Assembly: GCA_964450835.1 (NCBI GenBank)
Contig: CAYVEQ010000001.1
Location: forward strand, 27,197 to 91,196
Source of the DNA: Caccocola sp964450835
GTDB lineage: Bacteria; Synergistota; Synergistia; Synergistales; Synergistaceae
Length of the DNA stretch: 64,000 bases
Direction of reading: 5' to 3'
A program made the position numbers and the translations under genes. The notes below the pieces were generated by a model. That model saw nothing but the letters and a program-made list of their open reading frames with translations, was not told the DNA's origin and did not search any database. Below are positions 27,291-36,300 of this stretch, in pieces (position 1 is the first letter of the stretch; each line of letters opens with the position of its first letter).

Positions 27291-28331
27291 TTACTGCGGC
27301 GGCTCTCCCTCTCCATGCCGCCCGTCGAAGCCGCGGCTCAGCAGATTTTCCATATCCGCCCATTTTTTCGCCGAGGCGCCCTCGCGCCTGAGCTTCGGCG
27401 CTCCCGCAAAGCCTTTGAAAAGCGCCCCGAGCATTCTCTTGGCAATCATCAGAGCAAGCGGCTCTCCTTCGGTATTATAGATGTTTCTGCCGAGTTCGAG
27501 AAGGATTTCCGCCTGCGCGGCCGGATCGGCGGAGCAAAAAACCGCCGGAACAGGAGCGCCGAGAAGGCTGAGAGCGCGCGGCACAAGCAGCGCGTCGCGG
27601 AGAAGGCCGCGCGCCGCGAGTACCGCGGCGCAGCCGAGAGCCAGGTATTCCTGAAAATTTTCCGGCGTGTAGCAGTCGCCGCTGCCGCCTATCATTCCCG
27701 GAAAGCGGGACGCCACGCGGCCGACCTCTTCCCGCGAAGCGGAGCCTTCGTATCTTTGCGCGGGCGTGCGGCCGTGGACAAAGATAAAAGAAGCTCCGGC
27801 GTTAAAGAGCTTTTCGCAGAACTCCGCGGTGGACATGGGCGAACCCGGAGGCATTATCCGCGCTTTAGCCCACGCCGGAATGCCGAAGCTTTTGAGAGCG
27901 CGCATAATTTCCGCCGCTTCGTCTGGAAATTCCATCAGCTTCGCGCCGGCGCCTTTTTTCGTGACCTTCGGCATGGGACAGGCCATGTTGACCTCGACCG
28001 CGTCAAAGCTCCGTATCGAAAGAGCGATCTCGGCGCCCTTCGCTATATCCGCCGCGTTTGAGCCGAAAAGCTGGAGCGCGCACGGGCGCTCGTCGTCGGC
28101 GCCGTAAAGCAGTTCCTTTGTTTTGCGCCCTTTATGTATAAGTCCGAGCGCGCTCACCATTTCCGTATGGACGAGTCCCGCGCCCAATGAGCGGTGAAAT
28201 CGGCGGAAAGAGCCGAAAGTTATCCCTGCGAGAGGCGCGAGCCAAATCGGGTTGCGCACATCTACCCCGCCGACTCTCCTGGGCCAGCCCGGCGGAGTGA
28301 ACCGCTCCTCCGCTGCCGGATTATTTTCCAA
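27291..28331 (-). CDS. dus: tRNA-dihydrouridine synthase
   Basis: FMN-dependent reduction of uridines in tRNA. 346 residues of TIM-barrel type. The start of the barrel (NPIWLAPLAGIT) and the catalytic Cys motif NMACPMPKVTKKGAGAKLM are clear, as is the phosphate-gripping segment IGGSGDCYTPENFQEYL. The start is a TTG at 28331 preceded by AAAGGA, overlapping the end of coaX by 11 bases. I cannot assign it safely to DusA, DusB or DusC; DusB is the usual partner of lysS. Confidence 0.93.
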   Translation of the reverse strand: MENNPAAEERFTPPGWPRRVGGVDVRNPIWLAPLAGITFGSFRRFHRSLGAGLVHTEMVSALGLIHKGRKTKELLYGADDERPCALQLFGSNAADIAKGAEIALSIRSFDAVEVNMACPMPKVTKKGAGAKLMEFPDEAAEIMRALKSFGIPAWAKARIMPPGSPMSTAEFCEKLFNAGASFIFVHGRTPAQRYEGSASREEVGRVASRFPGMIGGSGDCYTPENFQEYLALGCAAVLAARGLLRDALLVPRALSLLGAPVPAVFCSADPAAQAEILLELGRNIYNTEGEPLALMIAKRMLGALFKGFAGAPKLRREGASAKKWADMENLLSRGFDGRHGEGEPPQ

Positions 28332-29091
28332 GAAGATTCCTTTCGTAGATAATCCGCAGGCCGTCGAGCGTCAGCCACTGGTCTACTGTGTCGATACGGT
28401 TTGAATATTTCGCTATGAGCGGCGCGTGTCCGCCTGTCGCGACCACGCGGCAGGGGCCGCCGAGTTCTTTGAAAATGCCCTTGATTATCTTGTCGGCCAT
28501 TCCGACAGTGCCGTAGATTATCCCGGACTGTATCGCCTCCACGGTGTTGCCGCCGATGACGTGTTCCGGCGCCGCGAGGTCTATCTGCGGCAGTTTCGCT
28601 GTCCGGGAGAACAGCGACTCCATCCCCAGCTCCATGCCGGGCGCGATAGCGCCTCCGATGTAAGCTCCTTCCGCAGACAGAACGTCAAAAGTTATAGCCG
28701 TTCCGAGGTCGACGATGATAAGAGGAGCGCCGTACTTCTCAAGCCCGGCTACGGCGTTTACGATGCGGTCGGCTCCTATTCCGGTCGGGTTTTTCATCTT
28801 TATTGTCAGCCCGGTGTTGAGTTTAGCGGTGACGCGAACGCATTCGATGCCTATATATTTTTTCACGCCGCCGCGAATCATTTCGTCGAGCGGAGGTACA
28901 ACACTGCCGAATATGGCGCCGTCTATCGCCTTTTTATCTATGCCGAAAGAAGAAAGCATGCCTTGGATCATAAAACCGACCTCGTCGGCCGTGCGTTTAC
29001 GCGAAGTCAGCCGCCAGTGGCCGACGAGATTATCGCCGTCGAATATGCCCATAACCGTGTTCGTGTTCCCGATGTCAAAGACGAGAAGCAT
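28321..29091 (-). CDS. coaX: Type III pantothenate kinase
   Basis: First step of coenzyme A synthesis: phosphorylates pantothenate. 256 residues. ASKHA-fold motifs are visible: the phosphate-1 loop MLLVFDIGNTNTVMGIF, the nucleotide motif IIVDLGTAITFDVL, and TGIGADRIVNAVAG and GGAIAPG. The CoaX type is insensitive to CoA feedback and needs a monovalent cation, as known for the family. The start ATG is chosen at the conserved N-terminus, with AAAGG and GGGAGG upstream. The open frame extends to 29343 through comEC, but that part is antigenic noise of the overlapping frame. Confidence 0.96.
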   Translation of the reverse strand: MLLVFDIGNTNTVMGIFDGDNLVGHWRLTSRKRTADEVGFMIQGMLSSFGIDKKAIDGAIFGSVVPPLDEMIRGGVKKYIGIECVRVTAKLNTGLTIKMKNPTGIGADRIVNAVAGLEKYGAPLIIVDLGTAITFDVLSAEGAYIGGAIAPGMELGMESLFSRTAKLPQIDLAAPEHVIGGNTVEAIQSGIIYGTVGMADKIIKGIFKELGGPCRVVATGGHAPLIAKYSNRIDTVDQWLTLDGLRIIYERNLLGK

Positions 29092-29129
29092 TCGCCTTTT
29101 CCCTCCCCAAGAGATGCGATTTCTATATT

Positions 29130-30563
29130 CTACAACACCGCGCGCAAATATAGCAGGAAAGAGAGCGAAAAGAGTACGATGAACGGCACGCGGCGAGGCG
29201 GGACACCGCAGCGAAGCGCGCAGGCGCAACAGAATACGGCGCAGGCGAAGGCAAAGAGCGGCGTTGAAAATCCGATTCCGGCGGGAAAGAACGAAGCCGC
29301 CGCCGACAAGGCGTCCTGAGAAAAGCGCAGGACGGTTTCGCAAACACTGGCAGGCAGTTCGGCAAACGGAAGGCCGATCAGCGAAGGAACGCAGAGCGCC
29401 AATACAAGAGGAAAGAGAATCGCGAAATAAGGAACGGCAAAGATGTTGAGAAGCAGCCCCGCGGCCGGAACCTCAGAGAAAACATCGGCCGCGACAGGCG
29501 CGGTTACAAACCAGACGAGCACCGAGAGCGCCGCTCCGCAGAGGACGCCGCGCCCCGCGAATTTTGCCCCGGCAGTGATGAAAAGCGCCGCGATCACGGA
29601 GAGACGCCAGCCGACGTCAAAGAAGCTCCACGGGTTGTACAGAAGCATGAGAGAGGCGGCCGCGCTCACGTTGTTGAATGAGGAGTAAGGACGTCCGAGC
29701 ACCGCGGCTGCAATACACATCTGCGCCATGATTCCGGCGCGCACTCCTCCGGGAGGGAAACCGACAAAAGCTATATAGAGCCACATGATCAGCGAAACGG
29801 CGGCGCCGCGCACAGCCCATCCGCGGAAGATGAAAAAGAGCAGCCAGACAAGGATTCCGACATGAAAGCCCGATACGGAAAGCAGGTGGAGAGTGCCTGC
29901 CCTTTCATGTACGGCTTCGACCGACTTGTCGCGCCTCCCTGTCGTAAGCACCGACATATAGGCAGCGCTCAGCGGATAGAGACGGGTACGGAAAAGAGCT
30001 TCGAGCCTGTTTCTCCACGCGGCGAGTCCGGAGGGCGGAGCCGTCACGCGAATTTCAAACAGTTCGAGCCTTTTGAGCGCTCCTTTGCCGCGCCAGAAGA
30101 GTTTTTCGTCAAAGTCACCGCGGCGCGCCGCTCTGCGGAAATCAAACGATGCGCCCCGCAATTTGACGGAGGCGCCTTCGGGCAGATTTTCGCTCGTATA
30201 GGCGGCGACTCGTCCTTCGGGAGTCTCTATTATGAGCGCGCGTCTTTTGCCCCATTCACGGGAGAGGAGTATCCGCCCGTGAGTTTCTATATTGTCCGGA
30301 AATATTATTTCTTTCCGCATTCGCGCGGCGGAGAAAAAAGAAAGAACGAGAGAGAGTAAGATTACAAGGCAGAAAGTGCTCCGCCATCCGCCTGTGATTT
30401 CGCCTGTCCCGGCAAGCAGAGCGGAGGCGGGGAAAAGCGCGGAAACCGCGGCCGCGGCGGCAAGCGGCGCGCTCGTCAGCGCTCCGAGAGAGATTGAGAG
30501 ACAAAGCGCCGCAAATATAAAGAATGCCGGAGCTGCGGCGAGCGGTCCCTCTTTAATAGCCAA
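29130..30563 (-). CDS. comEC: ComEC/Rec2-type DNA-uptake channel, short form
   Basis: Polytopic membrane protein of the competence family. 477 residues: N-terminal helices, a soluble OB-like region (about 90-185), then the competence core with SGFHVGILVWLLFF, FPPGGVRAGIMAQ and several membrane helices. The C-terminal metallo-beta-lactamase nuclease domain found in long ComEC proteins is absent. A TTG start at 30563 overlaps the comEA stop by 11 bases, with AAAGGAC upstream. Its place directly after comEA supports a role in moving single-stranded DNA across the inner membrane. No other competence genes are in the window. Confidence 0.9.
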   Translation of the reverse strand: MAIKEGPLAAAPAFFIFAALCLSISLGALTSAPLAAAAAVSALFPASALLAGTGEITGGWRSTFCLVILLSLVLSFFSAARMRKEIIFPDNIETHGRILLSREWGKRRALIIETPEGRVAAYTSENLPEGASVKLRGASFDFRRAARRGDFDEKLFWRGKGALKRLELFEIRVTAPPSGLAAWRNRLEALFRTRLYPLSAAYMSVLTTGRRDKSVEAVHERAGTLHLLSVSGFHVGILVWLLFFIFRGWAVRGAAVSLIMWLYIAFVGFPPGGVRAGIMAQMCIAAAVLGRPYSSFNNVSAAASLMLLYNPWSFFDVGWRLSVIAALFITAGAKFAGRGVLCGAALSVLVWFVTAPVAADVFSEVPAAGLLLNIFAVPYFAILFPLVLALCVPSLIGLPFAELPASVCETVLRFSQDALSAAASFFPAGIGFSTPLFAFACAVFCCACALRCGVPPRRVPFIVLFSLSFLLYLRAVL

Positions 30564-31251
30564 TAGTAATTTTGTCCTTTATGGCGTCAAATTTTTTCGG
30601 CCCTATCCCTTTTACTTCCATGAGATCCTCGGCGCGCCTGAAGATCCCGTTCGACTCGCGGTACGAGATTATCGCCTCCGCGGTCTTCGGCCCGATTCCT
30701 TTAAGGCTGTCAAGCTCGCTTAATGTCGCGGTGTTGATGTTGACCCTGCCCGATACAGGCACTCTGCGCGCCGGCGCGCCGGAAGACGGGGCCTGAGCCG
30801 CCGCGGGAGGCGCAGCGGGCGCGGGGCGGGCCGTCCCGCCTTTGCGCGGGAAAATGATATGCGCGCCGTCTTGCAGCGGCGCGGCCAGGTTGACCATCTC
30901 CTGATCGGCGTCGGGGGTAAATCCTCCGGCCGCCTTCAGCGCCACGTAGATGCGGGAAGACGGGGCGACCTCGTAAACGCCGGGGTTACGGACGGCGCCG
31001 GTCACGTAGACAATCCACGAGGCGGCGGGCGCGCCGGGCGGAGCCGCGGCAAGACGCTGCGTACCGGACGATGCCGGTGCCTGCGCGTCCGGCGTTACGT
31101 CAATCGTATCTTCCATATCGGGCATATCGAATTGCTGTCCGGCCGTATCTTTGCCGAACTCTCCCCTGAAGGCGCTGAGCAGGAGAAAAGCCGCGGCGAA
31201 ACATAAAATCCCCGACGCAATCAGCAGTTTGCCGGATGAACGGAAATTCAC
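30553..31251 (-). CDS. comEA: ComEA-type DNA-binding protein
   Basis: Membrane-anchored DNA receptor for uptake. 232 residues: one transmembrane segment (about 8-28), a low-complexity Ala/Pro linker, a SLBB domain (VTGAVRNPGVYEVAPSSR), a second Ala/Pro linker, and two C-terminal helix-hairpin-helix motifs (LKGIGPKTAEAIISYR, VKGIGPKKFDAI). The GTG start overlaps the miaB stop by four bases (GTGA), with AAAGGAG nine bases upstream. It pairs with the following comEC. Confidence 0.94.
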   Translation of the reverse strand: MNFRSSGKLLIASGILCFAAAFLLLSAFRGEFGKDTAGQQFDMPDMEDTIDVTPDAQAPASSGTQRLAAAPPGAPAASWIVYVTGAVRNPGVYEVAPSSRIYVALKAAGGFTPDADQEMVNLAAPLQDGAHIIFPRKGGTARPAPAAPPAAAQAPSSGAPARRVPVSGRVNINTATLSELDSLKGIGPKTAEAIISYRESNGIFRRAEDLMEVKGIGPKKFDAIKDKITIGY

Positions 31252-32570
31252 CGCCCCGCTCTCCTTTCGCCCTCAAGCGACCAGTGACTCGCCCGGGTAA
31301 TCGTAACCGGAATAGTTTTCCCGAAATCTTCTTCTCCGCCGTCAATGATGACTACCTTATCCGTCATGCTGCGTCCCTGTATTTTGCCGCAGCCGCGCGG
31401 CGCCCAGCCGTCAGCGAGTATCTCAAAGGAACGCCCGACGTACCGTTCGTTTGAACTCAGAGCAACAGAGGCCTGAAGCGCGTTTATCTCGTTGAGGCGC
31501 GCCGCCTTGACGCGGTTGTCTATCTGGCAGTCCATCGCGGCCGCGCGCGTTCCTTCGCGCGGGGAATAGGCCGCTGTATGGACGATATCGAATCTGACCT
31601 TTTCAAGCAGCTCATAAGAGTCACGGAAATCACGCTCACTCTCTCCCGGGAAGCCGACTATCAGATCCGTCGTAAGGCTCACGTCGGGGAGAGCATTTTT
31701 TATGCGCTCCACAAGGTCAAGATACTGCCCGGAGGTGTAGCCTCTGTTCATCTCGCGCAGTATTCTGTCGCTGCCGGACTGAACGGGAAGATTTATCGCG
31801 CGGCATATGGAAGGGCTTTCGCGCATAACGTCAAGAATATCCGCGTCGAAATCTTTCGGGTGCGATGTGGCAAAGCGCAGACGCTCAAGCCCCGGCAGCG
31901 CCGAAGCCTTCGAGAGCAGCGCGGCGAAGCCGAATCCGTCTTTTCTGTCTTTGCCGTAAGCGTCGACATTCTGGCCGACAAGGGTTATTTCACGCACTCC
32001 GCATTCTATGAGAGTCCTCATCTCGCTCAGAATATCATCCGGCGCGCGCGACTGGAGCCTGCCGCGCACAAAGGGAACCACGCAGTATGAGCAGAAGCGG
32101 TCGCAACCGTAAGTTATCGTGACGTAGGCTTTGAAAGGGTTCGTAAGCGCCGTCGGCACGACTTCAAGGTCGATGAGCGAGCGGGGGTCGTCGTCCATAA
32201 AAAAGCGGGCCGGGGCGTCGCTGGTTATTTCAGCCGCCGCCTGAGGGACGAGGCCGAGATGCCGAGGCCCAGCGACGAGCTTGACGCAAGGAAATTTTTT
32301 CGCGATTTCGCGGCCGACGCGCTGCGCCATGCAGCCGACAAGCACGACCGAAGGACGGCCGGTTCTGCGGCGCCTGAGATCGTACCTGCCGATTTCGCTC
32401 GCCGCTTTCTGCTCCGCCTTCTCGCGAATACTGCACGTCACGAGCACAACAACATCGGCTTCGCTCTCCGGCGACTCTGTCCACCCCATATGGTTCATAG
32501 CGGTGCGCAGTCTGTCCCCGTCGTAGGAATTCATCTGGCAGCCGAAAACTCTGATAAAAAATTTCCGCAA
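31248..32570 (-). CDS. miaB: MiaB, tRNA methylthiotransferase
   Basis: Radical-SAM enzyme that adds the 2-methylthio group to N6-isopentenyl-A37 of tRNA. 440 residues: N-terminal MTTase domain with three cluster cysteines (FGCQMNSYD, VTCSIREKAEQ, VGCMAQR), the radical-SAM CxxxCxxC (CDRFCSYC), and a C-terminal TRAM domain. The FGCQMN-type start favours MiaB over RimO or MtaB. A TTG start at 32570 is preceded by GGAG nine bases away. It is the first gene of the ten-gene run that ends at gatB; no clear promoter is seen between 32571 and 32700. Confidence 0.94.
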   Translation of the reverse strand: MRKFFIRVFGCQMNSYDGDRLRTAMNHMGWTESPESEADVVVLVTCSIREKAEQKAASEIGRYDLRRRRTGRPSVVLVGCMAQRVGREIAKKFPCVKLVAGPRHLGLVPQAAAEITSDAPARFFMDDDPRSLIDLEVVPTALTNPFKAYVTITYGCDRFCSYCVVPFVRGRLQSRAPDDILSEMRTLIECGVREITLVGQNVDAYGKDRKDGFGFAALLSKASALPGLERLRFATSHPKDFDADILDVMRESPSICRAINLPVQSGSDRILREMNRGYTSGQYLDLVERIKNALPDVSLTTDLIVGFPGESERDFRDSYELLEKVRFDIVHTAAYSPREGTRAAAMDCQIDNRVKAARLNEINALQASVALSSNERYVGRSFEILADGWAPRGCGKIQGRSMTDKVVIIDGGEEDFGKTIPVTITRASHWSLEGERRAGR

Positions 32571-32698
32571 AGGCCGCTGCTCCTTCGTTCGCCGTTATTT
32601 CGCGCCGCGTTTCGCGCGAGAGCGCGGACGTCGCAATCCATAATTATTTTAACACATCACGATTTCTCCGTGCGCGGCGCGCGCGAATGACGCCGAGA

Positions 32699-32728
32699 TT
32701 GCGCTCATGCCGCGTCAGGCGCTATACT
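32699..32728 (+). promoter_or_regulatory. Promoter of the small exported protein
   Basis: TTGCGC, 18-base spacer, TATACT, about 30 bases before a GGAGG ribosome site. Confidence 0.5.
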
Positions 32729-32765
32729 TTATGCCGCGAAGAAAAATCTGCGGAGGTAAATACGG

Positions 32766-33230
32766 ATGTACAGAAAAATAATCCCCGCTGCGGCCGTCCT
32801 GCTTCTCACGGCTTTTCAGGCGCGGGCCGCGACGCTGCCTGAAATAAACGGATGGACAAACGGCGAGCTACGCGAGACAAAGCTTGAAACAATATCGGGG
32901 AACCACGGCGACTGGCAGGAACGCGAATACAGAACCTCAGGCGGCGCGAAATTTCTCGCGGTATGGATGGAGGGCGCCGGGCCGAAACTGTGGCGCCGGA
33001 CCGCCGAGACCGGCGAGGCAAGAGGAGAAGAGAGCGCCAAGACAGTCGCGGTCGCCGGACGCGACGCAACGCTCGAAAGCCGCCCAGTGCTTGGACTGAG
33101 CCTCGTCGTCAAAGTCGGAACCGACGGCGTGCTGACGCTTGAATCACAGTCGGTGAACGAAGATGAGCTTACAGAGGCGGCGGAAATTTTGATTTCCGCG
33201 CTGGAGAACCGGGAGGAAACGCCGCGATAA
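32766..33230 (+). CDS. Small exported protein of unknown function
   Basis: I do not recognise this 154-residue protein. It has a clear Sec signal peptide (positive MYRK, hydrophobic core to about residue 17, likely cleavage after ARA near residue 21). The mature part is about 130 residues, mostly polar and beta-rich in appearance, with a single Trp-containing motif (LAVWMEGAGPKLWRR) and an acidic helix at the end. There is no Cys for a lipid anchor. GGAGG nine bases upstream supports the start. It is a single-gene unit between its own promoter and a hairpin, facing the helicase-nuclease genes. Location is probably periplasmic. Confidence 0.8.
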   Translation: MYRKIIPAAAVLLLTAFQARAATLPEINGWTNGELRETKLETISGNHGDWQEREYRTSGGAKFLAVWMEGAGPKLWRRTAETGEARGEESAKTVAVAGRDATLESRPVLGLSLVVKVGTDGVLTLESQSVNEDELTEAAEILISALENREETPR

Positions 33231-33246
33231 ACCGCGAAGATAAAAT

Positions 33247-33282
33247 CACGCGGCGGTCTTTTTTCAGAGAATCCGCCGCGTG
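33247..33282. terminator. Hairpin between convergent genes
   Basis: Ten-pair stem CACGCGGCGG/CCGCCGCGTG around a 16-base T-rich loop; it serves the small exported gene (plus) and the helicase-nuclease gene (minus, ends at 33322). Confidence 0.6.
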
Positions 33283-33321
33283 CGTCTGTTTTCCGGGGCA
33301 ACCCCCGCGCCAAGTGCGCCG

Positions 33322-36300
33322 CTACTCAGCGACTTGTTCTTTGCGCGGGCGTTCCGGACAAGCCCCGCGCCAGGGGCATTGCGGACAGCGCCCGCTCAGG
33401 CCGCGGAAGTCTCCCGTGACCGCCCGCACCGCCGCGTTCTCTATCTCTTTTTCGATCTTTTCAAAATCTCCCGCGCCGGCGTCGTAGGCGCGCATATCCC
33501 CCCGCTCGCCGGTATCGAGATATATGAGAGCCGAGTCTATCGGAGTCTTCGCCTTTCCCTTGGCGGCAAGGCAGCGGTTGAGCGCGCAGGCGTAAAATTC
33601 AAGCTGTTTCTCGTAGTAGAAGCGCGGCGCGGATTCTTCCGGCGCGCTCTTCCAGTCGCGAAGGTGAAACCCGTGTTCGTCGTTCCAGAAAATATCCGTT
33701 GTTCCGACGAGCGTCGTTCCGTTAAGCGGCACGCGGAAACGCGTCTCTCTCCGCAAAGTTCCTTTTTCTTCCGCGAGGCGCAGGCGCGAGCACTCTTCCG
33801 TCTCCGCGAAGCGTTCAAGCATTGAGCGCAGCCTCGCGCGCGCTTCGTCTGACGCATATTCGCCGCGAAGTTCCGCCGGCAGCCGCAGCAGCATCCCGTT
33901 AAATTCTTCGCCGCGCGCGGCAGGCAGGACAGCTTTCACGCTTTCTTTGTCAAAGTTCCAGCGCGAGAGCAGAAAGTGCGCCATCACTCCGAAGTTTGTG
34001 CCGCCGCCGCCTCCTTTCACAGTCCAACCGGAGAAAAGCCCCTGCCGGTAAATCATTCTGTATGCCGCGGGACACCACGAAATCACGGTGTAGGCGGAGG
34101 CGGAAAGACGCGCGAGTCTGGCGGGGCCGGCGGCTTTCAGCTCAAGCTCGGCGCCTGACGGCGCGGCGGCGGGCGCCGCGTATAACCGCTGTTCTTTGCC
34201 GTCCTCCGTCAATTCCGTATAGCTTTCGCAGATTCCGCTTTCTATTATGCCTCCGAGGAAGTCCTGTTTCGCGCCGTTTTTCTTCTTATTCTTCTGTTCT
34301 TTCGGTTTTTTGTACGTGCCGCAGAGTATCAAACGGTCGCGGGCGCGCGTGCAGCCCACGTAAAGCAGCCGGTCCGACTCTTCCCGCTCGGCGGCACGCT
34401 CCGATGACATTTCCCATCTGTACGCGGCGGTATGTCCGTCATCGGGGGCCTCTTCCGCGTCTTTATCTTTAAGAAAGTCGGGATAATTATTCGCGGCTGC
34501 TCCGTATTTCTTTGAGACTATAACAGAAGGAAGCCCGCGGCTTTTCCCTTCTGACACAGCCAGGGCGACAACGGGAAATTCAAGTCCTTTCGCTGCGTGG
34601 ACAGTCATTACGCGCACGGCCTCCACTTCGTCGCCGAAAATATCCGGCTCTTCCTGCGCGTTTTCCTGCGACGACGCGATACGCAGGTAATCGGCGCAGC
34701 CGTGGAGGGACTTGTCCTCGGAGCGTTCATACTCCGAGGCGATGTTGGCGAGAAACGCTATGTTCGCGTTGACGCGAAGCCTGCGCCTGCCGTCGAAATT
34801 TTCAAGGAACCGCGGCTCTTTGAGGAACGAAAGCAGAGCTTCCGACACTCCGCAGAGCAGCGCGCGGCGGCGCAGTCCGTCAAGGCGCTCCATAATGTCG
34901 GGACGTTTCTCCCATACCGCCTCGGCGAGAGGAAGAGGCTCGTTTCTCTTTTTTCTCGCGAGGGCGCTTGCTATAAGCTCATCGGCTTCACCGCTTTCCG
35001 TCCCGCTGAAGGGCGAGGCAAGCCACCCGGCGAGCCGCATAGGGTCGTCCGGAGCGTCGAGCAGCGAAACCAGGTTTACAAGGTCGCCTGTTTCGCCGCG
35101 CCCGAAATAATCCTTGCTTGTCAAAAGCACGCAGGGCAGCCCTAGCCGTTCGAAGGCGCGCTCGATTCCGGAATATTCCGTGCGCGCCCTCACCAGAACG
35201 GCGAAGTCGCTCCATTTCACGGGACGGAAATCCTTCTTATCCTTATCCCATACCGGGGCTTCTGACTTGACCATTTCACAAAATTCACGCCCCACAGCGG
35301 AGTAGAGCATGAGCGACAAATCGTCCTTTTTTTTGCCGTCCGCATAGGAAGAGCAGGCGCGTATGATTTCAAAACGTTTGTACGGAACTTCGGCAGTGTC
35401 GCGGCGCGCCGCCGCCTCGTTGTTTTCGGGAGCGGCGAGCGATTCGTACATGACCGGCGAGCCGCTTTTCCCCCACATATTGCCGAAGACCGCGTTGAAC
35501 TTCTCAAGAAGCGCTCCGGCCGTACGGAAGTTCTGCCCTAACGGGATATATTTCGCCTCGCCGTCGTCCATAGCCCGCCTAGTGTAGTCGCGGAAGAGCG
35601 AGAGGTCGGCGTTGCGGAAACGGTAGATAGACTGTTTCTGGTCGCCGACGATAAAGAGCGTAGCCTTTCCCTCTTTCCGGAGAGACTCTATCAGCGCGTT
35701 CTGCAGCGGATCGGTGTCCTGAAACTCGTCGACCAATATGTGCTTGAATTTTGTTTTGTACTTCGGCGAGGAGCTGACCGCTTTCGAGGCGTAACAGATA
35801 AGATCCGACTGAGTTAGCAGATTCTCCTGTCTGCGGAAATTGTCCCAGCAGGCCCAGCCGACTGCGCAGATTTTGCAAAGCAGCGTGTTCACGCGCTTTT
35901 CGGCGGGCGTCGGCGGCTCGGCCATAGCTAGCTGCTTTACATATTCGTCGCGCCATTCCGCAAGCGGGGAGCCGAGGAGCGACTCTATCTCGGTTTTTAC
36001 CCGCCCCTGCGGCAGGGGTTTCAGCGTCTCCGAAAAGAGTTCTTCGCAGAATGCGGCGAGCTTATCGTCATCTGTCTCGTCAAGTCTGCTCCAGTTTTCA
36101 TATAAACAGGAAAATTTCCACTGCGCCCCGTTTATGTCGCAGCTCCCCCCAAGAACGCGGCGTGAGTTCAGCTCCAGGATTATTTTGCCTATCCACAGTT
36201 TGTACAGTTCGCGGCGCACAGAGCGCGCCGAGGCGACGTCTTTCTCCAGAGCCGAGCCGTCGCAGTTCCACAGTTCTTCCGCGCTCTGCCCCGCGCAGTA

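Noticed and set aside
28321..29343. Longer CoaX protein starting at 29343
   Set aside because: The extra 84 residues are Arg-rich, overlap comEC, and lack family similarity; the conserved phosphate loop begins at 29091.
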